DNA of 64,000 nt from DASRAU01 sp035638075. Its GTDB lineage: Bacteria > Acidobacteriota > Polarisedimenticolia > Gp22-AA2. Positions 29,572-37,567 of the stretch are shown here, one piece after another. The notes under the pieces were generated by a model. That model ran no database searches. It saw only the letters and a program-made list of their open reading frames with translations, and was not told the origin of the DNA. Each line of letters begins with the position of its first letter. The first letter of the stretch is position 1. Location: positions 124,001 to 188,000 of the forward strand of contig DASRAU010000036.1 in assembly GCA_035638075.1 (NCBI GenBank), read 5' to 3'. The translations under genes and the position numbers were made by a program.

Positions 29572-30959
29572 GATTCGGCGCGCTCCTGCCCGTCCACGGT
29601 GTACACCGGCGCGCTCGAAAGGCCCAGCTCCTCGACGCCGCGCTCCTCGCGGAAGTCCACGACCACGCTGTTCCACTCGCCGCAGCGCTCGCAGCGCTCG
29701 CTCCATCCCGCAGTGCGCTTCGAGCAGACGGCGCAGGCGTACTCGACCCGCAGCGCCTCGGCCTGCGACAGGAGCGTCTCCAGCTCGCGGATCGCCTCGC
29801 GGTAGTTGCCGTGCCGCTCGAGGATCTTCGCGAGGTGGTAGTGCAGGGCGGGGAAGTAGGTCACGCGCCCCTTCATGCGCCCGAACTCCTCCAGCGCCTC
29901 ATCGAGCATCTCCAGGCGGAGGTAGAGCTTGCCGAGGAAGAAGCGCGGCACGATGTCCTGCTTGCCGCGCCACACCGCCGCCTTGAGCGCCTCGATGGCC
30001 CGGCGCGGCTGCTCCTCTTTCAGGTAGTGATCCTCGATGGTCGTCAGGAAGACCGGGTGGCCGGTCGCCTGCCAGCCCTCCTCCCACGCCTCGACCGCCG
30101 CTTCGGGCTGGCCCAGCGCCACGAGCGCCCGCCCGAGACGCAGGTGCGCCGGGACGAAGGACGGGTCCATGCGCACGAGACGCCTCAGGATGGCGATGGC
30201 GTCGCGCTGCCTCCCCTCGTCCATGTGCCCCTTGGCGAGCATCAGGCGGATCGCCAGGTGGTACTTCTTTTCCGGCTTGGCGGAGCGTCCCATCTCGGTG
30301 AGCTGCTCCTCGATGCGCTGCTGGATCTCCCAGGCGCTCTCCCACGACCCCTCGCGCATGCAGAGGGCGCGGAACTGGCGCGAGGCGTTGAGTGACCGCT
30401 TCGGGTTCAGCTCGATGATGCGGTTCAGGACGGCCTTGGCGTTCTCGTCCGCCCCGGATTCCTCGTAGTCGGCGGCCAGCGAATAAAGAGGACGCAGGTC
30501 CCCCTCGCGCAGGCGGGCGGCGCGGCGGTGGTACTCGATGGCCTCGGCGTGGCGGCGCAGCGTGCGCAGCACCTCGCCCCCCTTGAGGAGCGCGTCGAAG
30601 TGCTGCGGGTCGCGCCCCAGGATGGCGTTGAAGTGCTCGAGCGCCCGCTCCTCGCGGCCGTTGAGCATCGCCTCGACGCCGCGCGCGTAGAGCCCTTCGA
30701 GCGCCGCGGTGTCCGTCGCCCGGCTGCTCGCCGTCAACGACGACAGGAACTCGCGGGCGTCCTTGAGCAGGCCGAACAGGATCGGGATCAGCATCGACAG
30801 GAGGCTGGCCAGGAGCAGGCAGCCCCACACCGGCAGGGTGATCCCGCGGCTGAGAACGAGGGACTGATCGAGGACCGCGCGGTTGGCGGTGTACAGGACC
30901 GACAGCACGGCGACCAGAGTGGCGCCGAGCGTCAGGTACAGCACGGTGCGGATCTTCAT
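29568..30959 (-). CDS. LapA-LapB-like fusion: two membrane helices, TPR array, rubredoxin-type zinc module
   Basis: A 463-residue inner-membrane protein. Two hydrophobic helices (5-25 and 42-65, PVWGCLLLASLLSMLIPILFGLL) look like the LapA/DUF1049 unit. A TPR superhelix (about 85-400; HFNAILGRDPQHFDALL, HYHLAKILERHGN) follows. A terminal metal module, CAVC...CERCGEW near 408-428, resembles the rubredoxin-like end of LapB/YciM. LapA and LapB are separate proteins in Escherichia coli that control LPS synthesis through LpxC turnover and assembly; here they appear fused. It sits between dksA-like and gpmI genes, overlapping gpmI by 4 bp. Confidence 0.8.
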   Translation of the reverse strand: MKIRTVLYLTLGATLVAVLSVLYTANRAVLDQSLVLSRGITLPVWGCLLLASLLSMLIPILFGLLKDAREFLSSLTASSRATDTAALEGLYARGVEAMLNGREERALEHFNAILGRDPQHFDALLKGGEVLRTLRRHAEAIEYHRRAARLREGDLRPLYSLAADYEESGADENAKAVLNRIIELNPKRSLNASRQFRALCMREGSWESAWEIQQRIEEQLTEMGRSAKPEKKYHLAIRLMLAKGHMDEGRQRDAIAILRRLVRMDPSFVPAHLRLGRALVALGQPEAAVEAWEEGWQATGHPVFLTTIEDHYLKEEQPRRAIEALKAAVWRGKQDIVPRFFLGKLYLRLEMLDEALEEFGRMKGRVTYFPALHYHLAKILERHGNYREAIRELETLLSQAEALRVEYACAVCSKRTAGWSERCERCGEWNSVVVDFREERGVEELGLSSAPVYTVDGQERAES

Positions 30960-30999
30960 CGCTTGTCCGACCCGCTGCGGAGCGAGGCGCCTCTTCCGT

Positions 31000-31557
31000 T
31001 TACAGCAGCCCCTTCTCGATCTTCTCCTGGCAGGTGATGCAGTGGCTCGCCCACGGCACCGCCTCCAGCCGCTTGCGGTTGATCTCGTCCCCGCACTCCT
31101 CGCACAGCCCGAAGGCGCCTGTCTCGAGGCGGATGATCGACTCGTCCACCTTCTGCAGCACCTCGCGGTCGGTGTTGGAGAGCGAGTACAGGAACTCCTT
31201 GGTGTAGGCGCTCGACGCCTTGTCGGCGAGGTCCTGGGTCCCCTCGTCCTCCGTCAGGCGGCCGTACGTCTTGTTCTTGTTGTACGCCTCGGCGAGCGCC
31301 TTCTTGCGCTCCGCCAGGAGCCGGCGGAAGACGTCGAGCTGCTTGCTGTTGAACGGCGAGACCAGGGGCGCGGGCTTCGGGGCCGGAGCGACGGGCCGGG
31401 GAGCGAGCGCCTTGGCGGCCTTCAGGGACGTTTTCTTCGCCCCCGCCTTGGACGACGCGGCGACAGGCGGAACCGGCCTCGGGGTCTTGGGGCTGGCGGT
31501 CTTGGACGCCCCGGCGGGACGGGGCGAGGTCTTCTTCTTGTTGGTCGCGGCCTTCAT
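31000..31557 (-). CDS. DksA/TraR-family zinc-finger protein with Lys/Ala/Pro-rich N-terminus
   Basis: A 185-residue protein. Residues 1-68 are low-complexity Lys/Ala/Pro/Ser. The DksA-like part follows: a coiled-coil hairpin (FRRLLAERKKALAEAY, acidic DLADKASSAYTKEF tip) and the C4 zinc finger GLCEECGDEI...HCITC. DksA-type proteins enter the RNA polymerase secondary channel and alter transcription with ppGpp; the tip Asp residues partly agree with that role. The basic tail is unusual and might bind nucleic acid. Its ATG overlaps the stop of the sigma-54 activator gene (ATGA), tying two transcription regulators together. Confidence 0.87.
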   Translation of the reverse strand: MKAATNKKKTSPRPAGASKTASPKTPRPVPPVAASSKAGAKKTSLKAAKALAPRPVAPAPKPAPLVSPFNSKQLDVFRRLLAERKKALAEAYNKNKTYGRLTEDEGTQDLADKASSAYTKEFLYSLSNTDREVLQKVDESIIRLETGAFGLCEECGDEINRKRLEAVPWASHCITCQEKIEKGLL

Positions 31558-32507
31558 GGGATTCCGTACCTCTTGCGCTTCTCGAGGAGAGTCTTGCGGT
31601 TGATTCCGAGAATCCGGGCGGCTTCGGTCCTGCGCCCCTGGGTGCGACGCAGCACCTCCCGGATGTACCGTTCTTCCAACTGGGACAGCGACATCATGTT
31701 GCGCAGCGCCTCGCCGACCGGATGGGCGGCGGGGGAGCCGAAGTTCAGGGCCGACGCGGGGATCGTGTCACCCGGCGTCGCGATGCAGGCGGCCTCGAGC
31801 ACGTTGCGCAGCTCGCGCAGGTTGCCGGGCCAGTCATGCCTCGTCAAAAGCTCGATCGCCTCCGGGGCGAGCCCGGGGTCGGGGCGTCCCTGCCGCACGG
31901 CGATGGCGGTGATGGTCTCGGCGGCGAGCGCCGGCAGATCCTCGAGCCGGTCCCGGAGCGGCGGCACGTCGAGCCGCACCACGTTGAGGCGATAGAAGAG
32001 GTCGCCGCGGAAGCGGCCCGCCGCCACCTCCGACTCGAGGTCGGCCCGGGTCGAGGTGATGAGGCGGACGTCCACGTCGATGGTGCGGGTTCCGGCCAGG
32101 CGCTCGAAGGAGCGCTCCTGCACCACGCGCAGGAGCTTGCCCTGCAGCGAGGGCGCCAGCTCGTTGACCCCGTCGATCAGGATGGTGCCGCCGTGCGCCT
32201 GTTCGAAGCGGCCGCGCCTCGCCTCGTGGGCGCCGGTGAACGCCCCCTTCTCGTGCCCGAACAGCTCGCTTTCCAGCAGCTCGGCCGGCAGGTTGGCGCA
32301 GGTGATGGTGACGAAGGGTCCGGCGCTACGGGGGCTGGCGTCGTGAATCGCCCGGGCCAGGGCGCGCTTGCCCGAACCGGTCTCCCCCGTGAGCAGGACG
32401 TTGGCGTCGGTTGTCGCCACGCGCCCCGCCATGTCGTACAGGCGAGCCATCCTCTCCGATCGAGTCGGGGGAAAGCCGGAAGGGGCGAAAACAGCGACCG
32501 CGCCCAC
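31554..32507 (-). CDS. Receiver-less sigma-54 activator (PspF-like architecture) with altered Walker B
   Basis: A 317-residue protein starting directly with the AAA+ domain. It has Walker A GETGSGKR (~residue 41), the GAFTGA loop (GAFTGAHEARRG), sensor regions ITSTRADLE and GDLFYRLNVVRLDVPPLRDR, and a terminal Fis-type HTH (RTEAARILGINRKTLLEKRKR). Walker B reads TILIDGVNEL: the Asp is present but the catalytic Glu normally following it is Gly, so ATP hydrolysis may be weak. With no receiver or GAF domain, activity must be set by a partner or by abundance. GTG 32507 has AAGGAG upstream. It heads the operon containing dksA-like, lapAB-like, gpmI and comF genes. Confidence 0.9.
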   Translation of the reverse strand: MGAVAVFAPSGFPPTRSERMARLYDMAGRVATTDANVLLTGETGSGKRALARAIHDASPRSAGPFVTITCANLPAELLESELFGHEKGAFTGAHEARRGRFEQAHGGTILIDGVNELAPSLQGKLLRVVQERSFERLAGTRTIDVDVRLITSTRADLESEVAAGRFRGDLFYRLNVVRLDVPPLRDRLEDLPALAAETITAIAVRQGRPDPGLAPEAIELLTRHDWPGNLRELRNVLEAACIATPGDTIPASALNFGSPAAHPVGEALRNMMSLSQLEERYIREVLRRTQGRRTEAARILGINRKTLLEKRKRYGIP

Positions 32508-32544
32508 GGGATGCTCCTTTCAGGACGGTTTCAGCAGGGGCGTT

Positions 32545-32573
32545 AATTTAAAGGTCGGTCGCGCTGATGTCAA
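32545..32573 (-). promoter_or_regulatory. Sigma-70 promoter of the activator-dksA-lapAB-gpmI-comF operon
   Basis: Minus strand: perfect TTGACA (32573-32568), a 17-nt spacer, TAAATT (32550-32545; 4 of 6). Predicted start near 32538, about 30 nt before GTG 32507. Confidence 0.6.
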
Positions 32574-32611
32574 CCCTGCGAGAACGGCTTTCGGAACCGC
32601 TTCGCCGGTTT

Positions 32612-33040
32612 CTAGCGGGTCGCGGCCTCTTTCTTGCGGCGGGGGGCCCGGGCGGCCGCCTTCGGGCGGGGGCCGTCAGGCTTGGGGCGGGCGCGGTCGG
32701 CCGTCGGACTGATGCGCGGCGTGTCCCCCCACAGCCGTTCCAGGCCGTAGAAGGAGCGCGTCTCGGGCGTGAAGACGTGCACGATGACGTCCGAGAGGTC
32801 GAGCAGGATCCACTCGCCCCGGTCGTAGCCTTCGATGTGGTTCGCCTTCTCACCCTCGGCGTGCAGGCGCTCGAGGATGGCGTCGCAGATCGCCTGAGTC
32901 TGCCGGCGCTGCAGGCCGGTGCAGATGACGAAGCCGTCGGTGAAGGCGGCGACCTTGCGGAGGTCGAGGGCGATGGCGTCCTCCGCCTTCTTGTCGGCGG
33001 CCGCCTCGAGCACGAGCGCGATCTTCTTTTTCAGCTGAAT
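32612..33040 (-). CDS. rsfS: Ribosome silencing factor RsfS
   Basis: About 142 residues of the RsfS/Iojap family, which binds L14 of the large subunit and blocks subunit joining in starvation. The core shows AAADKKAEDAIALDL, FVICTG, RRQTQAICDAI, EGYDRGEWILLDLSDVIVHVF and FYGLERLW. A basic Pro/Lys/Arg tail of about 30 residues extends beyond the usual end. The start is odd: no ATG, GTG or TTG is suitably placed. ATT at 33040 has GGAGG 7 nt upstream and matches the normal N-terminus; CTG at 33034 overlapping the obgE stop is the alternative. Confidence 0.88.
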   Translation of the reverse strand: MQLKKKIALVLEAAADKKAEDAIALDLRKVAAFTDGFVICTGLQRRQTQAICDAILERLHAEGEKANHIEGYDRGEWILLDLSDVIVHVFTPETRSFYGLERLWGDTPRISPTADRARPKPDGPRPKAAARAPRRKKEAATR

Positions 33041-34104
33041 GTCCGGTCCTCCCTGGTGTCCTGATTCATGCCGTCTGCGGCCGCGCCGGTCTGCGCCTCG
33101 CGCTGGGTCGCTTCCTGCACCAGCGGCCAGGCCGCCTCCAGCAGCCCCCGCACCCCCTCGCCGCTGGCGGCGGAGATGGCGTGGAAGGGGATCCCGAGGC
33201 GCCGCGCCTCCTCCTCGACGATCTTCAGCCGCTCCGGTGACGGCTTGGTGTCGGTCTTGGTGGCGACGAGGATCTGCGGTTTCGCGGCCAGCGCCTCGCT
33301 GAAGGCCCGCAGCTCGCCGTTGATCACGGCGATGTCGTGGAGCGGGTCGCGCCCGGTCATTTCCGAGACGTCCACGAGGTGCAGGAGCACCCGCGTCCTT
33401 TCGACGTGGCGCAGGAACTTGATCCCGAGCCCGTGCCCGGTGTGCGCGCCTTCGATGAGCCCGGGAATGTCGGCGACCACGAGGCTCCGGAACTGCCCGA
33501 GATCCACGACGCCGAGGTTCGGCTCGAGCGTGGTGAACGGGTAATCGGCGATCTTCGGCCGCGCCGCGCTGATGCGCGAGATCAGGGTCGATTTCCCGGC
33601 GTTCGGGAAGCCGACGAGGCCGATGTCGGCGATGAGCTTCAGCTCCAGGTACAGGACCCGTTCTTCTCCCGGCCGCCCCGGCTCGCACTCGCGCGGCGCC
33701 TGGTGCGTCGAGGTGGCGAACGACGAGTTGCCGCGTCCGCCGCGGCCCCCTTGCGCCGCGAGATAGCGATCCCCTTCGTGCAGCAGGTCGGCCAGCTGGG
33801 TCGTGCCGTCCTCCGCGAGGACCACGGTGCCCGGCGGCACCCGCACGATCCGGTCCTGGCCGTCGCGGCCGGTGCAGTTGCTCCCTTCCCCGTGACGCCC
33901 GCGATCCGCCTCGTAGGTGTGGACGAAGCGGAAGGAGTTGAGGGCCTTGAGGGAGGCATCGGCCAAAAGCCAGACGGCGCCGCCGTGGCCTCCCTGACCG
34001 CCGTCGGGGCCGCCGCGGGGGACGAACTTCTCGCGCCGGAAGCTCACGCAGCCGTTCCCGCCGTGGCCGCCGCGGACGACGATGCGTGCCTGGTCGACGA
34101 ACAT
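33031..34104 (-). CDS. obgE: GTPase Obg/CgtA
   Basis: A 357-residue ribosome-assembly GTPase. The glycine-rich Obg domain (1-158) starts MFVDQARIVVRGGHGGNGC. The G domain has G1 GFPNAGKST, switch PFTTLEPNLG, G3 DIPGLIEGAH and G4 ATKTD. Short C-terminus without an OCT domain. It is third in the rplU-rpmA-obgE-rsfS order found in many bacteria, and its last codons overlap the start region of rsfS. Confidence 0.97.
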   Translation of the reverse strand: MFVDQARIVVRGGHGGNGCVSFRREKFVPRGGPDGGQGGHGGAVWLLADASLKALNSFRFVHTYEADRGRHGEGSNCTGRDGQDRIVRVPPGTVVLAEDGTTQLADLLHEGDRYLAAQGGRGGRGNSSFATSTHQAPRECEPGRPGEERVLYLELKLIADIGLVGFPNAGKSTLISRISAARPKIADYPFTTLEPNLGVVDLGQFRSLVVADIPGLIEGAHTGHGLGIKFLRHVERTRVLLHLVDVSEMTGRDPLHDIAVINGELRAFSEALAAKPQILVATKTDTKPSPERLKIVEEEARRLGIPFHAISAASGEGVRGLLEAAWPLVQEATQREAQTGAAADGMNQDTREDRTFS

Positions 34105-34164
34105 GGGAGCCCCCGGGGGAAGCGTGCGGAACTGTGCGTGGTGCGGATCGCGGCGGCCCCGAGG

Positions 34165-34434
34165 TTAGGAGGCCGCCTCACGCTCGGGGTAGACGCTGAT
34201 GAACCGGCCGAGGTTGCCGCGGTCCTCGAACTTCACGTAGCCGTCGATCCGCGCGAAGAGCGAATCGTCCCGGCTCCAGCCGACGTTCTTGCCGGCCTTG
34301 AAGCGGGTGCCGCGCTGCCGGATGAGGATGGACCCCCCGGTGACGAACTGCCCGCCGTAGCGCTTGACGCCGAGCCGCTGCGAGTTGCTGTCGCGACCGT
34401 TCCTGGAACTGCCGCCCGCTTTCTTGTGGGCCAT
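34165..34434 (-). CDS. rpmA: 50S ribosomal protein L27 (bL27)
   Basis: An 89-residue ribosomal protein that lines the peptidyl-transferase region. It begins MAHKKAGGSSRNGRDSNSQR, the classic bL27 N-terminus without the cleavable extension of Firmicutes, and continues RYGGQFVTGGSILIRQRGT. It lies 14 bp downstream of rplU in the same transcript. No anomalies. Confidence 0.98.
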   Translation of the reverse strand: MAHKKAGGSSRNGRDSNSQRLGVKRYGGQFVTGGSILIRQRGTRFKAGKNVGWSRDDSLFARIDGYVKFEDRGNLGRFISVYPEREAAS

Positions 34435-34448
34435 CGAATCTCCCGGAC

Positions 34449-34772
34449 TCAGCCGGCGTGGATCGACTCGACCACGACCGCCATGTAAGGCTGCCGATGG
34501 CCGCGCGTCCGCCGGTACTGTTTGCGCTTCTTCTTCTTGAAGATGAGGACCTTGGCCGCCTTGTCCTGCTCGACCACCTTGGCCGTCACCTTGGCCCCCG
34601 CGATCTTCGGGGTGCCGATCCTGAGTGTGTCGCCGTCCTTGACGGCCAGGACGTCCGCGAAGGTCACGGTGTCCCCGACGACCGCCTCGAGCAGCTCGAC
34701 GCGCAGGCGATCGCCCACCGTCACCTTGTGCTGCTTTCCACCTGTGGCAATGATTGCGTAGCCAGACGACAC
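34449..34772 (-). CDS. rplU: 50S ribosomal protein L21 (bL21)
   Basis: A 107-residue ribosomal protein: YAIIATGGKQHKVTVGDRL at the start, and the RNA-binding end FKKKKRKQYRRTRGHRQ. GTG at 34772 is the start because AGGAGAGAG lies just upstream and it restores the family N-terminus; longer in-frame starts would lie in the promoter. It is the first gene of the rplU-rpmA-obgE-rsfS operon. Confidence 0.96.
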   Translation of the reverse strand: MSSGYAIIATGGKQHKVTVGDRLRVELLEAVVGDTVTFADVLAVKDGDTLRIGTPKIAGAKVTAKVVEQDKAAKVLIFKKKKRKQYRRTRGHRQPYMAVVVESIHAG

Positions 34773-34799
34773 GTTCTCTCTCCTGCCTGGGAAGCGCGG

Positions 34800-34829
34800 A
34801 TTATACGAAGGCAGGTCTCGGGCTGTCAA
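34800..34829 (-). promoter_or_regulatory. Consensus sigma-70 promoter of rplU operon
   Basis: Minus strand: TTGACA (34829-34824), an 18-nt spacer, TATAAT (34805-34800). Both hexamers are perfect, striking in this GC-rich DNA. Predicted start near 34793 gives a leader of about 20 nt. Confidence 0.8.
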
Positions 34830-34845
34830 CAAGATCGGGGACCCG

Positions 34846-35604
34846 TCAGAGCAGCAGGTCCCCGCCGGAGGTGATGAGGACGCCGGAGCAGCCGGTCCGG
34901 CTCACCACCCGCCGGTCGCTCGAGCCGGGCTCGGATCGGAGATAGTCGCCGGCGGCCAGTTCCTTGTCGTCGACCGTCAGCTCCCCCTCGAACATGTACA
35001 ACTCCTCGATCCCGGCGTGGGTGTGGGGTGGATAGGCGACCCCCGGCTCCAGGCGGACCAGCATGGCCACCTGCCCGCTGTCCGCATCCCTGGCGAGAAG
35101 CACGCAGGAGATGCCCGGAGCGACCTCCTCCCATTGCATATCCGGCGCCTGGTCACGCGACACCACGATCTCCCGGCCGGTTTCCGCGGCCATGCGGCTG
35201 GCCAGCCCCTTCCAGAGGGAGAAAAACGAGACCTCGAACCCCGGTCGCTCCGGGACCGCCTTCGAGGCAGGCCGATGCATCGATCGGGCACGGACGCAAT
35301 TCAGGATCCAGGCGAGGACGAGGCCGCCCGCCGGGTCGTAGGCCCAGGCCCGGTACCGGATCTCGTCGAAAACGCCGACGGTCGCCTCCTCGGCGGCGGC
35401 CCGGTCCCCGGTGAGGCCCAGGGCCCAGCGGAAGACAAGGTGGCTCGTCCGCAAGTACAGCGCGTGCACCGCCAGAGCGTCCCCCCCGGCGATGGCGCGG
35501 ATCAGCCCGACCCAGTATTTTTCGGGGACGCACGCGTCCGCCTTGCACGCCTGCAGGACCCGCGCGAGAGTTCCCTCCTCGCTGTCCTGCCCGGTGGTAT
35601 TCAT
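34846..35604 (-). CDS. Fusion of an ECF-sigma region-2-like domain and a ChrR-type cupin
   Basis: A 252-residue protein. Residues ~30-115 resemble ECF sigma region 2 (LYLRTSHLVFRWALGLTGDRAAAEEATVGVFDEIRYRAW), but no sigma region 4 follows. Residues ~145-250 form a cupin with GVAYPPHTHAGIEELYMFEGEL (two His and Glu of the metal site) and AGDYLRSEPGSSDRR, the pattern of ChrR anti-sigma cupins and related sensors. ChrR cupins respond to singlet oxygen or hydroperoxides. The fusion may sequester or mimic a sigma factor; this is inference. It is divergent from the ATM1-type exporter gene. Confidence 0.72.
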   Translation of the reverse strand: MNTTGQDSEEGTLARVLQACKADACVPEKYWVGLIRAIAGGDALAVHALYLRTSHLVFRWALGLTGDRAAAEEATVGVFDEIRYRAWAYDPAGGLVLAWILNCVRARSMHRPASKAVPERPGFEVSFFSLWKGLASRMAAETGREIVVSRDQAPDMQWEEVAPGISCVLLARDADSGQVAMLVRLEPGVAYPPHTHAGIEELYMFEGELTVDDKELAAGDYLRSEPGSSDRRVVSRTGCSGVLITSGGDLLL

Positions 35605-35740
35605 CCCTTCATCATCTTTGAGCTGAACGCTTCCAGCAAGCCTGTATCTGTACCGAGATCCCGATGGGCCGGGTGGGGAATAATGACGCGATGCCTCCCC
35701 GGATCATCCTCGTGCGGTTCGACCCGGTCTTCGAGACCCG

Positions 35741-37567
35741 ATGAACGCCGACCCCGACCCCGCGGCCGGTCAGGCGGCGAAACAGCCCGATGCGCGCGGC
35801 GATCTCGCCGTCGTCGGCGCGTTGTTGCCGTACCTGAGGCCCTACTGGGTCCGCATCAGCGTGTCGCTCCTGCTCATCCTCGCCGCCAAGCTGGCGGTGC
35901 TCTTCGTGCCGCTGACCCTCAAGGGGATCGTGGACCGGCTCAACGTCGCGCCGTCCCTTCTGGCGCTGCCGGTCGCGCTCCTTTTGGCCTACGGGGCGGC
36001 GCGCGTCGGCACCACCCTGTTCACCGAGATGCGGCAGGTGGTGTTCGCGCGCGTCATGGCGCGGGCGGCGCGGCACATCGGGGTCACGGTCTTCCGGCAC
36101 CTGCACGACCTGAGCCTGAAGTTCCACCTGGATCGCAGAACCGGGGGCGTGGCCCGCGACCTGGAACGCGGCTCGACCGCCGTGTCGGACCTGCTCGACT
36201 GGACCCTCTACACCATCCTGCCGACCGCGCTCGAGGTGCTGCTGGTCGTCGGATTGCTGCTCTGGAAGTACGACGCCGGCTTCGCGCTCACCATCCTCGC
36301 GACCCTCGCCGCGTATGCCGCCTGGTCGTTCAGCGTGACGGAATGGCGCACCCGCTACTACCGCGCCGCGGTCGAGGCCGACACGCGGACCAACGAGCGC
36401 GCGGTCGATTCGCTGCTCAACTACGAGACGGTCAAGTATTTCAACAACGAGCGGCACGAGACGGCGCGCCTCGACGAGAGCATGCGCCGGCTCGAGGACG
36501 CCAACGTGATGTCGCAGAAGGCGCTCGCCGTGCTCAACCTCGGCCAGGTGCTGATCGTCGCGGTGGGCGTCACCGCGATGATGTGGCGCGCCGCCGCCGG
36601 GGTGGTGGCGCACCGGCTGACGGTCGGCGACCTGGTGCTCGTGAACGCCTACGTGCTCCAGCTGTCGTCGCCCTTGAACTACCTCGGCATGATGTACCGC
36701 GAGGTGAAGCAGGCGTTCACCAACATGGAGCGCCTGTTCGCGCTGCTCGACCAGACGCCCGACGTGCGCGATCGCCCCGGGGCAACGCCGCTCGTCGTGA
36801 CCCGGCCGCGCCTGACGTTCGAGGCGGTGCGCTTCGGCTACGACCCGCGCCGCGAGATCCTGCACGGCGTCGACTTCGAGATCCCCCCCGACGGCACGGT
36901 GGCCGTGGTCGGGCACTCCGGGTCGGGGAAATCGACGCTGTCGCGCCTGCTCTACCGCTTCTACGACATCGATTCAGGTGCGATCCGGATCGACGGGCGC
37001 GACCTGCGCGACGTGACGCAACAGTCGCTGCGCGCCGCCATCGGCATCGTCCCCCAGGACACCGTCCTGTTCAACGACAGCATCCTCTACAACATCCAGT
37101 ACGGCCGGCCCGAGGCGACGCGCGAGGAGGTCGAGGCGGCGGCGCGCGCCGCGCACATCCACGACTTCGTCGTGAGCCTTCCCGACGGCTACGGGACGCA
37201 GGTGGGGGAGCGCGGCCTGAAGCTGTCGGGAGGAGAGAAGCAGCGCGTCGCCATCGCCCGCGCCCTGCTCAAGAACCCAGCCATCCTCATCTTCGACGAG
37301 GCCACGTCCGCCCTCGACTCGCAGTCGGAGAAGGCCATCCAGGCCGAGCTCGATCGCATCCAGGTCGGCCGCACGACGCTCGTGATCGCCCACCGCCTGT
37401 CGACCGTCATGAACGCCGACCAGATCCTCGTCCTCGACGCGGGGCGCATCGTCGAGCGCGGCACCCACGGCGAGCTGCTCGCCGCCGGCGGGCACTACGC
37501 GCACATGTGGGCCCTGCAACAGCAGGAGCGCGCCGAGTCCCGGCAGCCCGCCGAATCGCTCCGCTAG
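35741..37567 (+). CDS. ATM1/HMT1-family ABC exporter
   Basis: A 608-residue half-transporter: membrane domain with six helices (about 25-310) and an ATPase domain with Walker A GHSGSGKST, Q-loop, signature LSGGEKQRVA, Walker B ILIFDEATS and the His switch IAHRLST. The sequence LLNYETVKYFNNERHE is the mark of the ATM1/HMT1 group, which exports glutathione- or sulfur-linked compounds and heavy-metal conjugates. The substrate here is not known. ATG 35741 lies 136 bp from the divergent cupin gene; its stop directly abuts the stop of the next, convergent gene. Confidence 0.93.
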   Translation: MNADPDPAAGQAAKQPDARGDLAVVGALLPYLRPYWVRISVSLLLILAAKLAVLFVPLTLKGIVDRLNVAPSLLALPVALLLAYGAARVGTTLFTEMRQVVFARVMARAARHIGVTVFRHLHDLSLKFHLDRRTGGVARDLERGSTAVSDLLDWTLYTILPTALEVLLVVGLLLWKYDAGFALTILATLAAYAAWSFSVTEWRTRYYRAAVEADTRTNERAVDSLLNYETVKYFNNERHETARLDESMRRLEDANVMSQKALAVLNLGQVLIVAVGVTAMMWRAAAGVVAHRLTVGDLVLVNAYVLQLSSPLNYLGMMYREVKQAFTNMERLFALLDQTPDVRDRPGATPLVVTRPRLTFEAVRFGYDPRREILHGVDFEIPPDGTVAVVGHSGSGKSTLSRLLYRFYDIDSGAIRIDGRDLRDVTQQSLRAAIGIVPQDTVLFNDSILYNIQYGRPEATREEVEAAARAAHIHDFVVSLPDGYGTQVGERGLKLSGGEKQRVAIARALLKNPAILIFDEATSALDSQSEKAIQAELDRIQVGRTTLVIAHRLSTVMNADQILVLDAGRIVERGTHGELLAAGGHYAHMWALQQQERAESRQPAESLR

